Below, piece after piece: positions 58,775 to 64,000 of a stretch of DNA of 64,000 bases (its first letter is position 1; each line of letters begins with the position of its first letter). Location of the stretch: the NCBI GenBank assembly GCA_017468115.1, contig JAFUJS010000008.1, forward strand, positions 1 through 64,000. Direction: 5' to 3'. The position numbers and the translations under genes were made by a program. Source of the DNA: Clostridia bacterium (lineage in GTDB: Bacteria; Bacillota_A; Clostridia; Oscillospirales; CAG-272). A model generated the notes under the pieces. That model did not search any database and was not told the origin of the DNA. It saw only the letters and a program-made list of their open reading frames with translations.

Positions 58775-58803
58775 TTGAAATTTAGCTTAAGTTGCTGTAT
58801 AAT
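58775..58803 (+). promoter_or_regulatory. Promoter of the flavin reductase-like / GH78 operon
   Basis: TTGAAA (58775-58780) and TATAAT (58798-58803), 17-bp spacer. The ATG follows at 58821, so the leader is very short, just the GAGGTGA ribosome site. Confidence 0.8.
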
Positions 58804-58820
58804 AAAAAAGAGGTGATTTT

Positions 58821-59288
58821 ATGATACACGAAAATTTTAATGAAATGATAGGTAAGGGTGCGCTCCTTTGCGCCACGGACAAGGACGGCGGGCACAATCC
58901 GATGACCGTTTCCTGGGGTGCAAGAGGCATTTTGTGGGGCAAGGATGTGTGCTTTGTTTTTGTAAGGCACTCTCGCTACACCTACCAATTTTCCGAGAGC
59001 GGAAGCACAATGACCCTTAGCTTTTTTGACGAGAGCCGCAAGGACACTTTAGCATTCTGCGGGACAAAAACAGGCAGGGACGTGGACAAATTTCGGGCCT
59101 GCGACCTAAAATTTGACATAGTCGAGGGCGGCGTTGTGTTCAAGGATGCAAAAAGGACCCTCATACTTAAAAAGCTGTATTGCGACGACGTTAAAAAGGA
59201 ATGCTTTACAGATATGGAGCCACTTAAGTGGTACAAGGACAACGATTTTCACAGAGTATATGTCTGTGAGGTTATAAAGGAAATTTAA
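58821..59288 (+). CDS. Flavin reductase-like FMN-binding protein
   Basis: A 155-residue protein of the split-barrel flavin reductase fold: GALLCATDKDGGHNPMTVSWG near the start is the typical FMN-binding strand pair, followed by VRHSRYTYQFSESG and a TGRDVDKF segment near residue 88. Relatives bind FMN and reduce flavin or aldehydes, or act as small redox proteins. It is the first gene of a two-gene operon with a GH78-type enzyme 10 bases downstream; the functional link is unclear. Confidence 0.8.
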   Translation: MIHENFNEMIGKGALLCATDKDGGHNPMTVSWGARGILWGKDVCFVFVRHSRYTYQFSESGSTMTLSFFDESRKDTLAFCGTKTGRDVDKFRACDLKFDIVEGGVVFKDAKRTLILKKLYCDDVKKECFTDMEPLKWYKDNDFHRVYVCEVIKEI

Positions 59289-59298
59289 GGAGATAAAA

Positions 59299-61491
59299 AT
59301 GAAGGACTGCGTTTGGATTACCGAAAAAAGTAAGCCCTGCTCGCAAAACCAGCTTTACTACTTCAAGAAGGAGTTTGAGCTAAAGAGTGTAAAAAAGGCT
59401 AAAATTGATATTTCCGCTCAGGCAAGATATAAGCTTTTTATTAATGGAGAATTTGTTGCCTGCGGACCCTGTAAGGGTACAAGAGAAAAGACCTACTTTG
59501 ACACACTTGACGTAACTGCCTACCTGAAAAAGGGCACAAATGAGCTTTTTGTTGAGGTTTTGCAGCTTGTTGCCAGCGACGTTGAGGGAAAAATGTCCCC
59601 GATTGAGGGTGTTATCAGGGCAGACTCCCTAATGCTCGCCTGTGAGCTTGCTTGCGGAGACGTGGTTGTAAGGACTGATACAAGCTGGCTCTGCGCAAAA
59701 TGCGAGGGCATTACAGAAATCAGCGCAAGGAGCTGCTATTCCGCCACAACAAGACAGCAGATTGATACAGCAAAGCAAAGAGAGCTGAAATACGAAAATG
59801 CAGTAGTGCTTTGCGGCGTTTCCGACGGTTCAGCAGACCATTATTGGTGGGGCGGCACAAACAAGACCTTCCTTTTTGAAAGACCTATTCCAATGCTTTC
59901 CTTCAAGGATAAGCTTGATATTGTCTCCTTTGACGGAGAGTACTTCGAGGCAAAATATCTAACCTTCGGCTTCCCTCGCTTTAAGGTAAGCGGCAAGGGT
60001 AAGATTGACCTTGTTTACTTCGAGTGCTTTGACTCCGACAAGGGCAAAACAAACAACAAGAGAACAGACCGCTCCCTTGGAATTTGCCGTGAGATGATTG
60101 ATACAATTGAGGTAGATGGCGAGTTTACCTTTGAGCCGTTCTGGTTCCGCTGCTTCCGCTTCATAAAGGTGGAAAAAACGGGGGACGTGTCGATAAAGCT
60201 TGATAAATTCCTTGAGGTTAACTACCCAATGGAGGTTCGTTCTGGCTATGATTTTGGCAGAGAGGACGACAACGGACTTTGGGATATCAGCGTACGCACT
60301 CTTCAGCGTTGTATGCACGAAACCTATGAGGATTGCCCCTTCTATGAGCAGCTTCAATACGCAATGGATACCTCAACACAAATGCTGTTTAACTATCAGC
60401 TGACAGACGACGACCTTCTTGCAAGAAAGGCAATGGACGACTTTGCCGCTGACCAACACGCAGATGGACTTATGCCGTCAAGAACACCGTCAGTTGGCGA
60501 GCAGCATATTCCAACCTTCCAGCTTTACTTCATATTTATGGTATATGCCCACTACATTCGCTTTGGCGACCTTAGCCTTGTAAGAAAGCACCTTCGTGCT
60601 ATGGACGGCGTTATTGAGTGGTTCAGAAACCATATAAACGAGCAGGGCCTTGTGGGACAAAGCAAGTATTGGAACTTTGTTGATTGGGCAAAGCCTTGGG
60701 GCTACGTTGAGGGTAAGAACGACGGTGGCGTGCCTGTAAATGTTGGCGAGGGCGTTATCGGTATTTATAACCCAATGATGGCATATTTCTTGCAGTGCGC
60801 TGCAAAGCTTAACGAGCTGTGCGGAAGGACAGACACCGCAAAGGAATACCTAAAGGTTGCAAACGACATTAAGAAGAACACTAAAAAATATTTCTGGGAC
60901 AAGAAAACAGGCTTGTTTGCTGACAACATAGAGCACACAAGGTATTCACAGCATATGCAAACCTGGTGCGTGCTTAGCGGAGTTGTAAAGGGCGAGGACG
61001 CAAAAAGCATTATGCTAAACTCCCTTGACTTGGAGGCAAAGAGCACATATGCCTTTGCATATTTCTACTTCAGAGCCCTTGAGTCCGTTGGACTTTACGA
61101 TAAAACAGAGGAAATGATGAACTCCTATCGTAATCTTTTGAAGCTGGATTGCACAACCGTGCCGGAAACACCGGAATATTCAAGAAGTGATTGCCACGCA
61201 TGGGGCGCCCTTGCAATTTATGAATTCAGTGCAACCGTGCTGGGCGTAAGAACCTACGACACAGGCAAAAAATCCGTGTCAATCAAGCCATACATAAAGG
61301 ACAGAGATTATGCCAAGGGAACAGTTTCCACAATCGGCGGAAATGTAAGCGTTTCTTGGAAAAAGGACGGGGACGTGTTTGTTTTAGCTGTTGAAAGCGA
61401 CAAAAAGAACCTGGAAAAGCACATCTATATGCCAAATGGCGACACATATGTAACCACAGAAAAATCAGTTACCTATAAATGTAACATTTAA
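59299..61491 (+). CDS. GH78-type alpha-L-rhamnosidase
   Basis: A 730-residue protein without signal peptide, so intracellular. N-terminal beta domains (KAKIDISAQARYKLFINGEFV) match the GH78 accessory N domain. From about residue 320 an (alpha/alpha)6 barrel begins, with ETYEDCPFYEQLQYAMDT carrying the Glu and Asp of the family's catalytic region, then WNFVDWAKPWG and a CHAWGALAIYEF segment. A C-terminal beta domain closes the chain. It would release terminal rhamnose from plant or bacterial glycans and flavonoids. Preceded by TAAGGAG. The divergent DCPFYEQ motif leaves some doubt about specificity. Confidence 0.85.
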   Translation: MKDCVWITEKSKPCSQNQLYYFKKEFELKSVKKAKIDISAQARYKLFINGEFVACGPCKGTREKTYFDTLDVTAYLKKGTNELFVEVLQLVASDVEGKMSPIEGVIRADSLMLACELACGDVVVRTDTSWLCAKCEGITEISARSCYSATTRQQIDTAKQRELKYENAVVLCGVSDGSADHYWWGGTNKTFLFERPIPMLSFKDKLDIVSFDGEYFEAKYLTFGFPRFKVSGKGKIDLVYFECFDSDKGKTNNKRTDRSLGICREMIDTIEVDGEFTFEPFWFRCFRFIKVEKTGDVSIKLDKFLEVNYPMEVRSGYDFGREDDNGLWDISVRTLQRCMHETYEDCPFYEQLQYAMDTSTQMLFNYQLTDDDLLARKAMDDFAADQHADGLMPSRTPSVGEQHIPTFQLYFIFMVYAHYIRFGDLSLVRKHLRAMDGVIEWFRNHINEQGLVGQSKYWNFVDWAKPWGYVEGKNDGGVPVNVGEGVIGIYNPMMAYFLQCAAKLNELCGRTDTAKEYLKVANDIKKNTKKYFWDKKTGLFADNIEHTRYSQHMQTWCVLSGVVKGEDAKSIMLNSLDLEAKSTYAFAYFYFRALESVGLYDKTEEMMNSYRNLLKLDCTTVPETPEYSRSDCHAWGALAIYEFSATVLGVRTYDTGKKSVSIKPYIKDRDYAKGTVSTIGGNVSVSWKKDGDVFVLAVESDKKNLEKHIYMPNGDTYVTTEKSVTYKCNI

Positions 61492-61575
61492 TTAAAGGAA
61501 AGGATTTGGCGGAACGGGGCTTTAGGCAAAAATTATGTCTTTTGTTCTATGACTCCTATACCGCCCTGAATTATT

Positions 61576-61953
61576 ATGAAGATAGCACTCATCGCTCATG
61601 ATAAAAAGAAAGATAATATGATAGAGCTGGCTATAAAATACAAGGACACCTTGTCTCAGCACGAGCTTTATGCAACAGGAACAACGGGCACTCTCGTTAT
61701 GGGAGAAACAGGACTTAAGATTAAGAGAATGAAAAGCGGACCTCTCGGTGGCGACCAGCAGATAGGCTCTATGGTTGCAGAGGGCAAGCTTGACCTTATT
61801 GTGTTCCTCCGTGACCCGCTTACCTCACAGCCCCACGAGCCGGATGTAAGTGCGCTTTTGCGCCTTTGCGACGTGCAATCAATTCCTCTTGCAACAAATG
61901 TAAAGAGCGCAGAAATTATGCTAGAGGCAGTAAAGCTGGGCACCATTAAATAA
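61576..61953 (+). CDS. mgsA: Methylglyoxal synthase
   Basis: A 125-residue protein. It converts dihydroxyacetone phosphate to methylglyoxal and phosphate, a bypass of lower glycolysis that relieves phosphate limitation or sugar-phosphate stress. Signatures are [20 protein letters not shown] (phosphate loop), [10 protein letters not shown] with the catalytic Asp, and [15 protein letters not shown]. It is intact and of the usual length. No convincing Shine-Dalgarno precedes ATG 61576; a GGCGG/CCGCC pairing spans the leader, so its translation may be weak or structure-controlled. It follows the GH78 gene by 84 bases. Confidence 0.95.
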   Translation: MKIALIAHDKKKDNMIELAIKYKDTLSQHELYATGTTGTLVMGETGLKIKRMKSGPLGGDQQIGSMVAEGKLDLIVFLRDPLTSQPHEPDVSALLRLCDVQSIPLATNVKSAEIMLEAVKLGTIK

Positions 61954-62003
61954 AAGGGAGCTAACCAAGCAAATTCCAAAAATCAGGCTCAGGAAGGAGT
62001 AAT

Positions 62004-62030
62004 AAAAAGCAGGCAAGCGCCTGCTTTTTT
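62004..62030. terminator. Bidirectional terminator
   Basis: AAAAAGCAGGC (62004-62014) and GCCTGCTTTTTT (62019-62030) around an AAGC loop. Ends mgsA and the convergent surface-protein gene. Confidence 0.9.
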
Positions 62031-62034
62031 TGTT

Positions 62035-64000
62035 TTATTTACCAAGTGTATTGAACTTGTATACAAAGCCGGAATTTCTCTTCTTCTTTATCATTGGCCA
62101 GAAGATTGTAAAGAATACAGCCACGCCAATCAAAGCAACAAGAAGAATGCTACCTATAACAATAAGCACAATTATTCCTGTTTCCAAATCTTGCTTTTCG
62201 GTAGATTCAAGACGAGGAATTTCCTCGATAATTTGCTTTTGGCAAATGGTACAGAAGAACTGCTTTTGTCCCTTGGACTCGGTGGTTGCCTCAACGATAA
62301 CCTCGCCCTCGCCCTCTAAAATGTGCTTACCCTCAACAGTAGTTTCTCTTCTGTCGCCGCAGATTGTGCAGACCTTAACACCGGTACCCTTAGTCTGACA
62401 AGTACCCGGGTCGGTAACCTCAACCTCGCCGTAACGGTGTGTGCCTGAAGGCATAACATATACGCTCTTTGTCTTGGAGCAAATCTTACAGGTTTGAATT
62501 TCGGAGCCGGGCTTACCGCAGTTTGCCTCTTCTACAACCTTAACATTTTTGGTGTCCCAATCATGTACGCCGTTTGCAGAAACAGGGTCGTGGTAGGTGC
62601 GGTTTGCGTGAACGTCAGGCTCCACAGCGCCGCAAGCGCAAACGCCAAGGGTGTAGTAGCTAACCTCACAAATATAGCCGGCACAAACAACCTTTTCTGA
62701 TGCTGTATAAACGTGCACGTTTTTGTCGGTACGAAGAACTGTTTTGTTCTCAAGGTCAACGTTGCCGCAAACGGTACACTTGTGCGCCCAGTAGCCTCTT
62801 ACACGGCAGGATGACGGCACGTATTCGATAAGGTCAGAGTCGTAGGACTTGGTTGCCTCATCAAAGGTGGCATTCAAATCATAAGTATGCTCAAGGGCGG
62901 AAACAATGTCGTAGCGAAGATTATCCTTGATAGCGGAGCATCTTGTACAAATGTCCTCCTTGTAGCCGTCCTCAATACATGAGGCAGGCTTTTCTGTTGT
63001 CTTGTAATCGTGAGCGGAATAGAAAATTTCCATTGAAGCAAACTGCTGGTTCGTTTCGTTGTAGCTTTTACGTGCAACGCTACTGAGCGCAGCCTTTGCG
63101 GTTCTCGGTATTTCCACATTTGTATCAGGGTCAACCAATGGAAGAATACCCTCAACGATTACCTCAACAAGCATTGAGGTGTGTGTTTCGAGCTGGAAGG
63201 CAGACTTTTGAATTGTTTTTACCGTCTGACCGAAGGTAAGGGTCTTCATTCTTACATTTCTGAATGCTTCCTCGCCAATGGTTTCGGCATTGAGCGTAAG
63301 ATAGTCTATAACCAGCTTTGAGTCAGCACCCTGCTCAAAAGCGTCGTTTGCAATAGTTTTGGAAATGTTCTCAAGTCCCACAATCTCCTCTAGATTAGGC
63401 ATGGAGTTAAATGCATATTGCTGAACAACCTGCATAGAAAGCGGAATTGAAATCTTCTTAAGGTGCTCGTTACGCATAAACGCACCGGAGCCTGCACCGT
63501 TTCTGAAGCTACCGTAAACAGCCTCAGTGCCAAGAGGAATTTCGAGGTAAACGATGTTTTCCTGCTTTACGTTGTAGCTACCCTCCATAAAGGCGGTGGT
63601 AAATGCCATAAGAGTTAAGTAGCCTGTTGAATCATCAAGAGTATAGTCGAAGATATATTCGGAGGGAACTCTTAACTCCTCGTACTTACCCTTACTGTTG
63701 ATAACACCAACCGTAACATAAACAGTTCTTGGGTCAGGGAAAATATATTTTCTGTAGCTGTCGCCGCAAACCTTACAGGTGTAGGTGTAATAGCCCTCCC
63801 TTGTAAGCTCCTCGGTGTTAATCATATCCTGTGTCAGCTCAACCTCATAGGAGTGGCCCTTGCCGTTTGCATGTCTTACAGTATACTCGTAATCACAGTA
63901 GGAGCACTTGTGCGTAACTGTAACATCAGAGGTACAGTCGGTTGAAGGGTCGTTGATAACAGGACCGTAGTGGGTACAGCCTGAAAATTCATAACAGGTG
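62035..64000 (-). CDS. Large Cys-rich surface protein with leucine-rich segment, C-terminal part (cut by window edge)
   Basis: The frame is open through the right edge, so the start is missing; about 655 residues are visible. The chain holds many CxxC knuckles (CKVCGDS, CTRCSAI, CTVCGNV, CKICSKT, CTICGDR, CTICQKQ), a BspA-like leucine-rich stretch (SMQVVQQYAFNSMPNLEEIVG, then IGEEAFRNVRMKTLTFG), and a C-terminal membrane helix (IVLIVIGSILLVALIGVAVFF) with a basic KKKRN tail. This is the form of a cell-surface protein anchored by its C-terminus. Such proteins occur in gut Clostridia and may bind host or neighbouring cells. Function unknown. Confidence 0.8.
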   Translation of the reverse strand, partial: TCYEFSGCTHYGPVINDPSTDCTSDVTVTHKCSYCDYEYTVRHANGKGHSYEVELTQDMINTEELTREGYYTYTCKVCGDSYRKYIFPDPRTVYVTVGVINSKGKYEELRVPSEYIFDYTLDDSTGYLTLMAFTTAFMEGSYNVKQENIVYLEIPLGTEAVYGSFRNGAGSGAFMRNEHLKKISIPLSMQVVQQYAFNSMPNLEEIVGLENISKTIANDAFEQGADSKLVIDYLTLNAETIGEEAFRNVRMKTLTFGQTVKTIQKSAFQLETHTSMLVEVIVEGILPLVDPDTNVEIPRTAKAALSSVARKSYNETNQQFASMEIFYSAHDYKTTEKPASCIEDGYKEDICTRCSAIKDNLRYDIVSALEHTYDLNATFDEATKSYDSDLIEYVPSSCRVRGYWAHKCTVCGNVDLENKTVLRTDKNVHVYTASEKVVCAGYICEVSYYTLGVCACGAVEPDVHANRTYHDPVSANGVHDWDTKNVKVVEEANCGKPGSEIQTCKICSKTKSVYVMPSGTHRYGEVEVTDPGTCQTKGTGVKVCTICGDRRETTVEGKHILEGEGEVIVEATTESKGQKQFFCTICQKQIIEEIPRLESTEKQDLETGIIVLIVIGSILLVALIGVAVFFTIFWPMIKKKRNSGFVYKFNTLGK

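Overview
The window looks like a low-to-mid GC Firmicute, most likely an anaerobic gut Clostridia lineage. The signs are strong AGGAGG-type ribosome sites, TTGACA/TATAAT promoters with 17-bp spacers, U-tailed terminators, RNase Y, a Feo iron system with a DtxR-type regulator, and secreted polysaccharide-active enzymes (heparinase-like lyase, CE1-like esterase, GH78 rhamnosidase). I cannot name the species.

Layout. (1) 1-3073 is a compact minus-strand block of mobile-element-type genes: a cut-off C5 DNA methyltransferase, two ribbon-helix-helix-type proteins, a DUF4314 protein and three unknowns. It abuts the 3' end of a tRNA-Ser gene (3366-3458), a typical integration site. (2) 3459-7215 holds a candidate small RNA with an anti-Shine-Dalgarno loop, then a divergent pair (secreted esterase / heparinase-like protein) whose back-to-back promoters share a 16-bp palindrome. 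(3) 7219-44228 is one 37-kb minus-strand array of 24 genes with almost no gaps. (4) 44503-64000 is ordinary chromosome: HD protein, EF-G-like GTPase, lipoprotein, feoAB plus a Cys-rich partner, CopA with a fused C-terminal CopZ domain, DtxR-family regulator, Nudix, tRNA-Tyr and tRNA-Thr, RNase Y, flavin reductase-like protein, GH78, MgsA, and a cut-off surface protein.

The 37-kb array is the striking part. A terminator (21563-21598), a consensus promoter (21518-21546) and a small inverted repeat split it into two transcription units. Unit A (44228 to 21604) encodes, in order of transcription: a ClpB-type AAA+ protein with a novel N-terminus, two unknown proteins, a long coiled-coil protein, a radical-SAM activase-like protein, a zinc-ribbon TRAFAC-like GTPase, a GAP1-like membrane protein, a membrane-anchored B-repeat protein ending in a Hint domain, a transglutaminase-like protein, a DUF2225-like protein, an HExxH protein with six YFD repeats, a small membrane protein, a VirD4/TraG-like ATPase and a degenerate membrane partner of it. 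Unit B (21461 to 7219) encodes a TIR protein, agmatine deiminase, a possible alpha/alpha-toroid protein, a ParA/MinD-like ATPase, an unknown, a tandem S-adenosylmethionine decarboxylase-like protein (second half active-looking, first half dead), two paralogous membrane proteins with Rossmann and RyR-like regions, and two membrane proteins.

My inference is that this is a multi-component membrane-associated conflict or signalling system. Unit A would be a GTPase- and AAA+-controlled export or surface machine. Unit B would be a nucleotide/polyamine signalling arm in which a TIR enzyme makes, or responds to, an NAD-derived signal sensed by RyR/Rossmann membrane proteins. Individual families are recognisable; I do not know this assembly as a described system. 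No recombinase, CRISPR array, rRNA or replication origin is visible.
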